Source: Enterocloster bolteae (GTDB taxonomy: Bacteria; Bacillota_A; Clostridia; Lachnospirales; Lachnospiraceae). Taken from it: a stretch of DNA of 9,604 bases. The notes beneath the pieces are model-generated. The model was not told where the DNA came from and made no database searches. It saw nothing but the letters and a program-made list of their open reading frames with translations. Position numbers and translations under genes: made by a program. Location: positions 1 through 9,604 of the forward strand of contig JAETTS010000072.1 of NCBI GenBank assembly GCA_021769025.1, written 5' to 3'. Shown one piece after another: positions 1 through 7,198 of the stretch; positions within the stretch are counted from its first letter, which is position 1, and each line of letters opens with the position of its first letter.

Positions 1-2
1 AG

Positions 3-98
3 GCGCTGTCGGAGAAGCTGGGGCAGGAGGAAGAACATGGAAACCGGTTCAGAATTTGGAAGGGAAGGCTGAAGGATGAAAGAAAGGCTGACAAATAA
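3..98 (+). CDS. cdaA: C-terminal end of probable diadenylate cyclase CdaA (partial)
   Basis: This is a 3' fragment of a gene that begins before the window. Frame 3 is open from base 3 to a TAA at 96-98 and gives 31 residues of a charged tail, starting ALSEKLGQ and ending KGRLKDERKADK. The tail has no domain of its own. The call rests on position and resemblance: CdaA, the membrane diadenylate cyclase that makes c-di-AMP from two ATP, normally lies directly before ybbR (cdaR) in Firmicutes, and Lachnospiraceae CdaA proteins, as I recall them, end in a basic tail of this kind. The reading frame overlaps the ybbR start by 23 bases, which suggests translational coupling. The other two forward frames also stay open until shortly before or at the ybbR start, so the frame choice is an inference. 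The catalytic domain is outside the window and cannot be checked. Confidence 0.6.
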   Translation, partial: ALSEKLGQEEEHGNRFRIWKGRLKDERKADK

Positions 99-1392
99 TC
101 TGGGACTTAAGATTCTGGCTGTGGTTCTGGCTGTCTTTATGTGGCTGATCATGGTAAATGTGTCCAACCCGGTGATGACAGAGACCAGAACGGTTGCAGT
201 GGAGATGGTGAATGAAGATATTTTGGAGAAAGCCAATTTAACCTATGAGCTTGTAGGAAAAAATACGGTTACCGTCAGCTATGATGTGCGGGTCAGAGAT
301 CAGTACCGGGTAAGCGCCGGTGATTTTTATGCGTATGCGGATCTGTCTCAGCTGTATGATGTGACAGGTTCCATCCCAGTTCAGGTAGAGATTGCCAATG
401 ACAGTGTCCGTCCTTTGATTGAGGGAACCCCTACGGTGAAACCGGGAGTGGTGCAGATCAAGACAGAGCCTCTCCAGAGGAAGCGTTTTGATTTAAGGCC
501 TCACACAGTTGGAACAGAGCAGGAAGGGTATGCATTGGGCCAGGTAACCTTAAATCCGGGATATGTCTATGTGACAGGCGCTGTGTCTGTAATTGGACAG
601 ATCAGTTCTGCGGGGGTTGAACTGAAAGTGGAAGGAATCAATTCCGACCAGGACGGGATTGCCAAGGTAAAGTTTTATGATGCCAATGACAACGAATTGA
701 ATCTTGGCTCAGAAGTAAAAGTCAATATTGAAGAGGTTGATTATCATATTACGATTCTGAATGTGAAGAATCTGGCCCTGGATTTCCAGGTAGGTGGAAC
801 GGTGGAGAATGGTTATCGGTTTACAGGGGTGGAATGCGATGTGAAGAGTGTCTCCGTGGAAGGACTGAAAGCGGCTCTGGCTTCGGTCAACACCCTTACC
901 ATTCCAGAAAGTATGCTGAATGTAGACGGAGCCACCGGGGATGTACAGGTAGAGGTTGACTTAACGGAAGTTTTGCCGGATAATATAACTATGGCCAATG
1001 ATTCGGCGACAAAGGCGACGGTTACCTTAAAGGTAGAGCCTCTGGTAGTAAAAAAGGTGGATTACGATCTGGTTGACGTAATATTTGAAGGACAGGAAGA
1101 GAATTATTCCTATTATTTTGAACAGGATAAAGTAGAACTTCAGATTCGGGGACTTTCCGAGGACGTAGATCGAATTCAGATGGAAGACATTGTACTTAGC
1201 ATGGATGTAACAGGCATGGGGCCAGGTATTCACCCGGCAAGATTTGGAGCATTTTTGAGAGACGGGTTTGAACTGGTGGGCCAGGGACCTGTGATGATCG
1301 TCGTAGAGGATCTGAATGCAGAACCAGGGGAAGGAAACGGGGAAGAGGATTCAGATCCTGGACAAGGTACTCAGGAATCAGAAGAAGAGTAG
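76..1392 (+). CDS. ybbR: YbbR-domain protein, CdaA regulator (CdaR)
   Basis: The protein has 438 residues. It has a short cytoplasmic N-terminus, one membrane anchor at about residues 9-30 (motif LTNNLGLKILAV at 5-16, typical of the family), then an extracytoplasmic part. That part can be divided by eye into four YbbR-like beta-rich repeats: about 45-135, 140-228, 229-330 and 331-412. Residues 413-438 form an acidic Glu/Asp/Gly tail. In Bacillus and Listeria the YbbR protein CdaR binds the diadenylate cyclase CdaA at the membrane and adjusts c-di-AMP output. I infer the same role here from the family and from the CdaA-like tail just upstream. The start is ATG 76, with an AGGGAAGG purine stretch at 61-68. 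It overlaps the preceding gene by 23 bases. The usual next gene in Bacillus, glmM, is absent and ptsH follows instead. Confidence 0.9.
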   Translation: MKERLTNNLGLKILAVVLAVFMWLIMVNVSNPVMTETRTVAVEMVNEDILEKANLTYELVGKNTVTVSYDVRVRDQYRVSAGDFYAYADLSQLYDVTGSIPVQVEIANDSVRPLIEGTPTVKPGVVQIKTEPLQRKRFDLRPHTVGTEQEGYALGQVTLNPGYVYVTGAVSVIGQISSAGVELKVEGINSDQDGIAKVKFYDANDNELNLGSEVKVNIEEVDYHITILNVKNLALDFQVGGTVENGYRFTGVECDVKSVSVEGLKAALASVNTLTIPESMLNVDGATGDVQVEVDLTEVLPDNITMANDSATKATVTLKVEPLVVKKVDYDLVDVIFEGQEENYSYYFEQDKVELQIRGLSEDVDRIQMEDIVLSMDVTGMGPGIHPARFGAFLRDGFELVGQGPVMIVVEDLNAEPGEGNGEEDSDPGQGTQESEEE

Positions 1393-1431
1393 GGGTTCAG
1401 CCGACAAGACGTTATGATAAAAGAATGAGAT

Positions 1432-1438
1432 GAGAGGG
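1432..1438 (+). promoter_or_regulatory. Ribosome binding site that fixes the ptsH start
   Basis: GAGAGGG lies six bases before ATG 1445. In-frame ATGs at 1430 and 1439 overlap or abut this site and so cannot use it. The choice of 1445 is supported independently because it places the catalytic histidine at residue 15 and the regulatory serine at residue 46, the standard HPr numbering. Confidence 0.75.
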
Positions 1439-1444
1439 ATGGAT

Positions 1445-1708
1445 ATGGTAAGTGCAAAAGTTGTGATCAGGAATCTAACTGGCCTTCATTTGAGGCCGGC
1501 AGGCATTCTTTGCAATAAAGCGATCTTGTTTAAATCAAAAATCCATTTCCGGATCGGGAACACGACAGCCAATGCAAAAAGCGTGCTAAGTGTTCTTGGC
1601 GCCTGTGTGAAAAGTGGAGATGAGATTGAGTTTGTCTGCGAGGGAGAAGATGAGAAAGAGGCGTTGGATTCCATGATTCGAGTCGTGGAAAGCGGCCTGG
1701 GGGAATAG
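1445..1708 (+). CDS. ptsH: Phosphocarrier protein HPr
   Basis: HPr is the small cytoplasmic carrier that takes a phosphoryl group from Enzyme I and hands it to sugar-specific EIIA domains of the phosphotransferase system. The protein is 87 residues, the usual size. The active-site motif GLHLRPAG spans residues 13-20 with His15 as the phosphorylated residue, followed by Arg17 and Pro18. Ser46 in the segment NAKSVLSVLG matches the residue that HPr kinase/phosphorylase modifies in Gram-positive carbon catabolite repression, so dual regulation is likely. No HPr kinase gene is in the window. The start at 1445 is preferred over in-frame ATGs at 1430 and 1439 because of the Shine-Dalgarno position and His15 numbering. 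The gene lies 52 bases after ybbR and 28 before ptsI, fitting a shared transcript. Confidence 0.95.
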   Translation: MVSAKVVIRNLTGLHLRPAGILCNKAILFKSKIHFRIGNTTANAKSVLSVLGACVKSGDEIEFVCEGEDEKEALDSMIRVVESGLGE

Positions 1709-1736
1709 CCTGGATCTATGTTGAAGGGAGAAGTCA

Positions 1737-3452
1737 ATGTATAGGGGAATCCGTGCAGCTTCAGGAATCGGCATTGGCAAAGCTGTGGTGATAAAAGACG
1801 AGGAGTTGGTGATCCGCAGGGAACGCACAGCGGATGCAGAAGCGGAGATACGGCGTTTTCGTGATGCGCGAAATACGGCGGCGGAGCAGACCAAAGCACT
1901 GGCAGTTTCTCTGGCTGCAAGGGCAGGAAAAAAAGAGGCAGAGATCATAGAGGGGCATCAGATGCTTTTAATGGATCCTGTGTTGGCAGGTGAGATTGAG
2001 AGTACCATTGCTGAAGAATCTGTCTGCGGGGAATATGGGGTTGAGATGGTCTGCAGTCGTTATGCAGAAATGTTTGCGTCTATGGATGATGAGTTGATGC
2101 AGCAGAGGGCAGCGGATATGAGGGATATCAAGACCAGGATGCAGCAGATTCTTTTAGGTATCTCCCCGGTGGATCTGGCAGCCCTGCCTGTGGGCAGTAT
2201 CCTTGTGGCCAGGGACTTAGCTCCGTCTGTGACAGCAGGGATTCATCCGGCACGGGTGTCCGGAATCGTGACAGAAGGGGGCGGCAGGACTTCCCATAGT
2301 GCCATATTGGCCAGGGCCTTGGAGATTCCGGCGGTGGTGGCGGTAGCAGGAATTTTGGATGTTGTCCGGGATGGCATGGATATGTTGCTGGACGGTGATA
2401 CCGGAATCGTGATTGCAGCCCCAAGTGATGCGCAGAAAGCAGAGTACGAGAAAAAGCGACAGGCTTACCAGAGAGAGAGGAAGGAACTGGAACGCTATCT
2501 GGATTGCCCTGCTATGACGAAAGATGGCATTCATGTGGAACTGGCAGCCAATATTGGGATGCCGGAAGATGTGGAGTCGGTTCTTAAGTATGGCGGTGAT
2601 GCTATAGGGTTGTTCCGCACAGAGTTTCTGTTTATGGGCAGAGACTCCATGCCAGGGGAAGAGGAGCAGTTTAAAGCCTACAAGAATGTGGTATCTGCCC
2701 TGCAGGGAAAGCCAGTGATCATCCGTACGCTGGACATTGGTGGTGATAAGGAGATTCCCTACATGGGGCTTGAGAAGGATGAGAATCCGTTTTTAGGATA
2801 TCGTGCTATCCGGTTGTGTCTGGATCGAAAAGAGGATCTTTTCCGTCCTCAGCTTCGGGCTCTTCTGCGTGCCAGCGCATTTGGCAATCTGAAGATCATG
2901 ATCCCTATGGTAACCTCTATTGATGAATTCAGGGAGGCAAAAGCCCTGATTGAGCAGATAAAAAAGGAACTGGACAGAGAGAAGATTCCATATGACAGAG
3001 AAATTCCGGTAGGAATCATGATAGAGACAGCGGCTGCATGCCTGATGGCAGATGTTTTTGCCAGGGAGGCGGATTTCTTCAGTATCGGAACCAATGATCT
3101 GACCCAGTACCTTATGTCTGTGGATCGGGGGAATGAGAAGGTGGCTTATCTGTATTCGGCTTTCCATCCGGCTGTGTTGCGCTGCATCCGCCATGTGATT
3201 GCCTGTGGACGGGAAGCAGGAATTATGGTGGGTATGTGTGGGGAAGCTGCCAGTGATCCTATGATGATCCCGCTTTTGCTGGCATTTGGATTAAGTGAAT
3301 TCAGCATGAGCCCATCCTTGATTCTGCAGGCGAAGAAGATCATTGCAGGATACAGCACCCAAGAGTTACAGGCTGTGGCTGACAAGGTCATGGGATTTGT
3401 GACTGCGGGGGAAGTGGAAGAGTATATGAGAGCATTTATCCAACAGGAATGA
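1737..3452 (+). CDS. ptsI: PTS Enzyme I (phosphoenolpyruvate-protein phosphotransferase)
   Basis: Enzyme I takes phosphate from phosphoenolpyruvate and passes it to HPr, starting the sugar phosphotransferase chain in the cytoplasm. Length is 571 residues, normal for the family. Domain order is complete: N-terminal and HPr-binding helical part (about 1-145), phosphohistidine swivel domain with GGRTSHSAILAR and phospho-acceptor His187, then the PEP-binding barrel. Expected barrel residues are present: Arg294 (GLFRTEF), Arg330 and Asp333 (IIRTLDIGGDK), Glu430 (IMIETAAA), Asn453-Asp454 (GTNDLTQY), Arg464 (SVDRG) and catalytic Cys501 (GMCGEAA). These lie within one or two positions of the E. coli numbering (His189, Arg296, Arg332, Glu431, Asn454, Asp455, Arg465, Cys502). 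The start ATG 1737 has GAAGGGAG at 1723-1730. Nothing is truncated or missing, so the protein is expected to be active. Confidence 0.97.
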   Translation: MYRGIRAASGIGIGKAVVIKDEELVIRRERTADAEAEIRRFRDARNTAAEQTKALAVSLAARAGKKEAEIIEGHQMLLMDPVLAGEIESTIAEESVCGEYGVEMVCSRYAEMFASMDDELMQQRAADMRDIKTRMQQILLGISPVDLAALPVGSILVARDLAPSVTAGIHPARVSGIVTEGGGRTSHSAILARALEIPAVVAVAGILDVVRDGMDMLLDGDTGIVIAAPSDAQKAEYEKKRQAYQRERKELERYLDCPAMTKDGIHVELAANIGMPEDVESVLKYGGDAIGLFRTEFLFMGRDSMPGEEEQFKAYKNVVSALQGKPVIIRTLDIGGDKEIPYMGLEKDENPFLGYRAIRLCLDRKEDLFRPQLRALLRASAFGNLKIMIPMVTSIDEFREAKALIEQIKKELDREKIPYDREIPVGIMIETAAACLMADVFAREADFFSIGTNDLTQYLMSVDRGNEKVAYLYSAFHPAVLRCIRHVIACGREAGIMVGMCGEAASDPMMIPLLLAFGLSEFSMSPSLILQAKKIIAGYSTQELQAVADKVMGFVTAGEVEEYMRAFIQQE

Positions 3453-3473
3453 CGGACACAAAGGACAGGACAT

Positions 3474-4754
3474 ATGATAGTTTATCTGATCTGTTATGTG
3501 GCCAGCTGGGTATTGGCGCATTTCCATCTGTATTACTTATCGGGAATCGCACTTTTGCTGGCAGCAGGATATTTATATTATTATGATTATCATAGAACAA
3601 GGAATGTAATACATCTGCGAGGCCTGTTTTCCGCTTTTTGGGTGGGAGGACAGGGCATCGCCTGTTTAAAGTTAAGCAGACTCCAGACGGATTGGGGTTT
3701 GCTGACTTGGTTTTGCTTTTTTCTTGCGTTTGCAGGCTTCTGGCTGACCTTCCAGATGTTGGAGAATTGGTTTGGGGAGGAGGGACGCTTCGAACGAAAG
3801 AGAAGACGGCGGAGGAGTTCCGTACGTCCGGTTTTTTACAGTATCCTTGTATTAACGACAGTCTCGCTGGCTGCCTTTCTTTTTGAAGCAGTGGTTTTAG
3901 GATTTATTCCATTGTTTTTGCGGGGAGTCCCCCATGCATATTCCGAATTTCATCTGTCCGGAGTTCATTATCTGACCGTATCGTGTGTCTTGGTACCGGC
4001 TCTTTCTGTTTTATTTTTCCTTCAGGGAGGAAGCAGGCGTCTGGCAAGGAACCTGCTGATCCTTTTCATGACCCTGATCGCCCTGTTGATCCCGATCTTG
4101 TGTGTGTCCAGGTTTCAGCTGATTTTTGCTGTGGCTTTGGCGGTGTTTACGTATTGTGCTTATCAGAGGCGGGTGGAGCCATGGCTGGTTGTGGGGGCTG
4201 TGGCAGTGGTGATCCCTTTCTATATTATCCTGACAGTGGCCAGAAGCCATGATGTTGCTTACTTAAATGGAATATTCGAGATGAAGAACGAGGGGATGCC
4301 CATCTTCATCTCTCAGCCATATATCTATATTGCCAATAATTATGAGAACTTCAATTGCCTGGTGGATGCCCTTCCGGCGCATACCTGGGGGATCCGCAGC
4401 CTGTTTCCGGTATGGGCGCTTACAGGGCTTAAGTTTTTGTTTCCTTATCTCATCAGTTTCCCAATCTATGTGGACAAGGAAGAACTAACGACCCTGACCA
4501 TGTTTTATGATGCGTATTATGATTTTGGGGTAGTGGGAGTGGTTGTGTTTGCCTGTGTGTTGGGAGCGGTCTGCTTCTTCCTGGTGGAGAAGCTAAAGGA
4601 CATGAAGAATCCCATGGGCTATGTGCTGTATGGGCAGATGGCCATCTATATGATGCTTTCTTTTTTTACTACGTGGTTTAGCAATCCCACAACCTGGTTT
4701 TATTTTGCGGTTACCCTGGTGATGGCGGTTTACTGTGGGATGAGCAGGCGATAG
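3474..4754 (+). CDS. Polytopic membrane protein, Wzy-like oligosaccharide repeat-unit polymerase
   Basis: This 426-residue protein is strongly hydrophobic, with roughly ten or more membrane segments by eye (for example 1-35, 75-96, 118-148, 164-184, 190-228, 235-255, 345-371, 384-400, 405-421). A basic cytoplasmic loop lies at 106-118, with a run of Arg/Lys. The layout and several spots resemble the O-antigen polymerase (Wzy) / oligosaccharide repeat-unit polymerase family: FIPLFLRG at 144-151, SRFQLIF at 212-218, QPYIYIANNYENF at 281-293 in a likely external loop, and YDAYYDFGVVGV at 345-356. Such enzymes join lipid-linked sugar repeats on the outer face of the membrane. The start ATG 3474 follows AAGGACAGGA at 3461-3470. 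It sits 21 bases after ptsI and 29 before an aminotransferase, with no glycosyltransferase or flippase in view. Substrate is unknown. A ligase or another polytopic enzyme is possible. Confidence 0.68.
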   Translation: MIVYLICYVASWVLAHFHLYYLSGIALLLAAGYLYYYDYHRTRNVIHLRGLFSAFWVGGQGIACLKLSRLQTDWGLLTWFCFFLAFAGFWLTFQMLENWFGEEGRFERKRRRRRSSVRPVFYSILVLTTVSLAAFLFEAVVLGFIPLFLRGVPHAYSEFHLSGVHYLTVSCVLVPALSVLFFLQGGSRRLARNLLILFMTLIALLIPILCVSRFQLIFAVALAVFTYCAYQRRVEPWLVVGAVAVVIPFYIILTVARSHDVAYLNGIFEMKNEGMPIFISQPYIYIANNYENFNCLVDALPAHTWGIRSLFPVWALTGLKFLFPYLISFPIYVDKEELTTLTMFYDAYYDFGVVGVVVFACVLGAVCFFLVEKLKDMKNPMGYVLYGQMAIYMMLSFFTTWFSNPTTWFYFAVTLVMAVYCGMSRR

Positions 4755-4769
4755 ATTGTATATGAATGT

Positions 4770-4775
4770 GGAGGA
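4770..4775 (+). promoter_or_regulatory. Ribosome binding site that fixes the aminotransferase start
   Basis: A full GGAGGA sits eight bases before ATG 4784. The in-frame upstream ATG at 4766 overlaps the approach to this site and would add six residues (MWRTVF) that I do not recognise as part of the family, so 4784 is taken as the start. Confidence 0.8.
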
Positions 4776-4783
4776 CAGTTTTT

Positions 4784-6016
4784 ATGATATCAGAGAGAAT
4801 GAGGCCTTTGGTGGAGAATAATTCGGCCATCCGTACGATGTTTGAGGAAGGAAAGCGGATGGCAGCAATCTATGGGGCGGAACAGGTGTATGATTTTAGT
4901 TTAGGAAATCCCAATGTTCCGGCTCCGGAGGCGGTGAAGCAGGCAATTCTGGATGTGCTGGAGGAGGAACCGTCTACCTTTGTTCACGGATACATGAATA
5001 ATGCAGGGTTCGAGGATGTGAGAGAGGCGGTTGCCCAGTCTCTAAACCGACGGTTCCAGACAAAGTTCCATCAGAATAACATTCTGATGACAGTTGGGGC
5101 AGCCAGCGGGATGAATGTGATTCTGAAAACCCTTTTAAATCCTGGGGATCAGGTGATGGTATTTGCTCCGTATTTTCTGGAGTACAATGCGTATGTACAA
5201 AATTATGACGGACAGCTTGTGGTGGTTCCTCCGAATACGGAAAGTTTCCAGCCTGATCTGGAGGCATTTGAGCAGAGAATAACCCCCAAGACCAAAGGGG
5301 TGATTATCAATACGCCAAACAATCCTACCGGGGTGGTGTATTCACAGGAGACATTGAAGGAACTTAGCTGGATCCTTGAGAGGAAACAGAAGGAGTACGG
5401 TAGTACCATTATCCTGATTTCCGATGAACCTTACCGGGAGCTGGCTTATGACGGGGTGGAGGTTCCCTATGTGACAGCTTTTTATGAGAATACAGTGGTA
5501 TGCTATTCTTACAGTAAGTCCTTGTCACTTCCAGGGGAAAGGATTGGATATCTTGTGATTCCGGATGAGTTAAAGGACAGCGAGAAGGTGTTTGGTGCTG
5601 CTTCTATCGCCAATCGAGTCCTGGGATGTGTCAATGCGCCGTCTCTGATGCAGAGAGTGGTCAAGCGCTGCCTGGATACTGCGGTGAATGTGGAGGCCTA
5701 TGACAGAAACCGGAACCTTCTGTATCATGCATTGACCACATATGGGTTTGTGTGCATCAAGCCTCAGGGGGCATTTTATCTGTTTGTCAAGTCTCCTGAG
5801 GAGGATGAGAAGAAGTTCTGCCAGGTGTGTAAAAATTATCATATTCTGGTGGTTCCAGGAAGTTCTTTTGCCTGTCCCGGGTATGTGAGGATTTCTTATT
5901 GTGTCTCATATGAGCAGATTGAGCGGTCTCTCCCGGCGTTTCAAAAGGTGGCCCAGGAGTACGGATATGTCGGCGAGGAAGAAGGCAAAAGAGGGATCAG
6001 GGAGGATGGAAGATGA
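4784..6016 (+). CDS. Class I/II PLP-dependent aminotransferase
   Basis: The protein (410 residues from ATG 4784, beginning MISERMRPL) is a fold-type I aminotransferase that moves amino groups between amino and 2-oxo acids using pyridoxal phosphate. Family landmarks are in order: FSLGNPNVPAP near residues 38-48, VGAASGMNVIL at the cofactor phosphate site, NTPNNPTG with Asn180, SDEPYREL with Asp214 and Tyr217, the Schiff-base lysine Lys245 in YSKSLSLPGERIGY, and the carboxylate-binding arginine Arg369 in PGYVRISY. It is closest in feel to the aspartate/aromatic aminotransferase group, but donor specificity cannot be read from sequence alone. The last four bases overlap the hisC start, so the two are probably translationally coupled. 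The C-terminal tail (about 395-410) is charged and not part of the fold. A role in aspartate, tyrosine/phenylalanine or alanine metabolism is possible. Confidence 0.9.
   Translation: MISERMRPLVENNSAIRTMFEEGKRMAAIYGAEQVYDFSLGNPNVPAPEAVKQAILDVLEEEPSTFVHGYMNNAGFEDVREAVAQSLNRRFQTKFHQNNILMTVGAASGMNVILKTLLNPGDQVMVFAPYFLEYNAYVQNYDGQLVVVPPNTESFQPDLEAFEQRITPKTKGVIINTPNNPTGVVYSQETLKELSWILERKQKEYGSTIILISDEPYRELAYDGVEVPYVTAFYENTVVCYSYSKSLSLPGERIGYLVIPDELKDSEKVFGAASIANRVLGCVNAPSLMQRVVKRCLDTAVNVEAYDRNRNLLYHALTTYGFVCIKPQGAFYLFVKSPEEDEKKFCQVCKNYHILVVPGSSFACPGYVRISYCVSYEQIERSLPAFQKVAQEYGYVGEEEGKRGIREDGR
6001..6005 (+). promoter_or_regulatory. Ribosome binding site for hisC inside the upstream gene
   Basis: GGAGG lies seven bases before ATG 6013 and ten before the adjacent in-frame ATG 6016, both within or at the end of the preceding aminotransferase gene. 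It supports 6013 as the start and gives hisC its own initiation site in addition to coupling. Confidence 0.65.
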
Positions 6017-7068
6017 TGAAGCCGTGGGAGAAACATATTCGCCAGGTTGTTCCTTATGTGCCTGGAGAGCAGCCTCAGGGAGACAAGCTTATCAAATTAA
6101 ATACCAATGAGAATCCCTATCCTCCGGCACCAGGAGTATTAAGGGCATGGAAGGATATGGATGGGCAACAGCTGCGCAAGTATCCTGACCCGGCGGCTAC
6201 GCCTCTTAAAGAGGCGCTGGGAGAAGTGTATGGGCTTGAGACAAACCGGATTTTTGTGGGGGTAGGCTCGGATGATGTGCTGGCAATGGCGTTTCTGACA
6301 TTTTTTAATTCTGGAAAGCCGATTCTGTTTCCGGATATCACCTATTCTTTTTATCCGGTGTGGGCTGACCTGTTTCAGATTCCCTATGAGACACCTGAAT
6401 TGGATGACGAGTTTCGCATCAGGCCAGAGGATTATTACAGGGAAAACGGAGGCGTGGTTTTTCCCAATCCCAACGCGCCTACCGGGATTTTCCTGCCTTT
6501 GGAAGGGGTGGAAGATATCCTGAATCACAATCCGGATGTGATAGTCATCGTCGATGAGGCATATATTGATTTTGGGGGAGTCTCTGCCAGGACGCTTTTG
6601 GACAGGTATGAGAATCTGCTGGTGGTATGCACATTCAGCAAATCCCGTTCTATGGCTGGCGTACGGATTGTATATGCATTTGGTTCCCAGACCCTTATAA
6701 AGGCTATGGAAGATGTGAAATATTCTTACAATTCCTATACGATGAATCTGCCCTCGATTCTTTTGGGAACAGCGGCTTTAAAGGAGCAGGATTATTTCTG
6801 TCAGACCGTGCAAAAGATTGTGGATACCAGGGAACGGGCCAAGGGGCGGTTGTCAGATTTGGGCTTTCGGTGTCTGGATTCCAGAGCTAATTTTTTGTTT
6901 ATCACCCATGATACGGTCAGTGCAAAGGAGATTCTGGAGGCATTGAGAAGCAGGCAGATCTATGTCCGGTACTTTGATGCACCCAGGCTGTCCAACTACT
7001 TGAGAGTGACCATTGGTACCGATGAGGAGATGGAGGAAGTGTATCGGTTTTTGTCCTCAATACTATGA
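6013..7068 (+). CDS. hisC: Histidinol-phosphate aminotransferase
   Basis: HisC converts imidazole-acetol phosphate and glutamate to histidinol phosphate and 2-oxoglutarate in histidine synthesis. Some homologues also act on aromatic amino acids. The 351-residue length is normal. Motifs in order: KLNTNENPYPPAP (28-40), KYPDP (56-60), GVGSDD at 83-88, PNPNAPTG with Asn154, VDEAYIDFGG with Asp181 and Tyr184, the cofactor lysine Lys210 in TFSKSRSMAG, and the carboxylate-binding Arg331 in NYLRVTIGT. One oddity is RIVY at 218-221, where the family usually has Arg-(Leu/Ile)-Gly-(Tyr/Phe), so Val220 replaces a commonly conserved glycine close to the cofactor site. No other histidine gene is in view. 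The gene overlaps the preceding aminotransferase by four bases (ATGA), and the next + strand gene begins after 130 bases. It could instead be a HisC-like paralogue of different specificity. Confidence 0.88.
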   Translation: MMKPWEKHIRQVVPYVPGEQPQGDKLIKLNTNENPYPPAPGVLRAWKDMDGQQLRKYPDPAATPLKEALGEVYGLETNRIFVGVGSDDVLAMAFLTFFNSGKPILFPDITYSFYPVWADLFQIPYETPELDDEFRIRPEDYYRENGGVVFPNPNAPTGIFLPLEGVEDILNHNPDVIVIVDEAYIDFGGVSARTLLDRYENLLVVCTFSKSRSMAGVRIVYAFGSQTLIKAMEDVKYSYNSYTMNLPSILLGTAALKEQDYFCQTVQKIVDTRERAKGRLSDLGFRCLDSRANFLFITHDTVSAKEILEALRSRQIYVRYFDAPRLSNYLRVTIGTDEEMEEVYRFLSSIL

Positions 7069-7076
7069 TGATACCA

Positions 7077-7131
7077 GGGTCAAAAGGTCATGTATGACAT
7101 GCTTGCATGTCGATACATGACTTTGGGACCC
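7077..7131. repeat. Long imperfect palindrome / hairpin between hisC and the ytvI-like gene
   Basis: Arms 7077-7102 and 7105-7131 are almost fully complementary. I count 24 pairs by hand, including one G-U, interrupted by one two-by-two mismatch (AA opposite GG at 7082-7083/7125-7126) and one bulged G at 7112. The tip is GACATGC-TT-GCATGTC. The outer clamp is GGGTC/GACCC. It starts 8 bases after the hisC stop and lies before the ytvI-like start. The bases after it (CGCAAAAACATG) contain no U-tract, so it is not a standard intrinsic terminator, though it would fold strongly in RNA. Possible roles are an mRNA 3'-end stabiliser, a processing site, a palindromic dispersed repeat, or a protein binding site. 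Confidence 0.85.
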
Positions 7132-7159
7132 GCAAAAACATGAAAAAGTAGCCCGCTTA

Positions 7160-7197
7160 GTGGGGATCGGAATAGATAGGGAAATGTGGGGATCGGA
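7160..7197 (+). repeat. 12-base direct repeat around the ytvI-like start
   Basis: GTGGGGATCGGA occurs at 7160-7171 and again at 7186-7197, 26 bases apart. The second copy carries the GGGG (7188-7191) that may serve as a weak ribosome binding site for ATG 7199. The two copies may reflect a small local duplication or a repeated operator; the sequence does not decide. Confidence 0.6.
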
Positions 7198-7198
7198 T

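Noticed and set aside
1413..1418. TATGAT as a -10 element before ptsH
   Set aside because: No acceptable -35 hexamer is found 16-18 bases upstream and there is no extended -10 TG at the right place. A separate ptsH promoter is possible but not supported.
1486..1958. Several long open frames on the - strand across ptsH/ptsI (120-144 codons)
   Set aside because: They lie opposite genes with complete catalytic motifs, have no plausible ribosome sites in context, and their translations are low-complexity Ser/Pro/Arg-rich without family resemblance.
2128..3391. Open frames on the - strand opposite ptsI
   Set aside because: They are shadows of the ptsI codon pattern. The products look random and overlap each other.
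3638..4252. Forward-frame open stretches inside the polymerase-like gene
   Set aside because: They lie in another frame of an intact membrane-protein gene whose hydrophobic pattern is continuous, so a frameshifted or separate gene is not needed.
7077..7131. The hairpin as a rho-independent terminator or a riboswitch
   Set aside because: There is no U-tract after the stem, and the simple single stem shows none of the conserved multi-helix layout of a riboswitch or T-box.
7160..7197. The direct repeat as a CRISPR or phage attachment site
   Set aside because: There are only two 12-base copies with a 14-base gap, and no cas genes, integrase or tRNA nearby.
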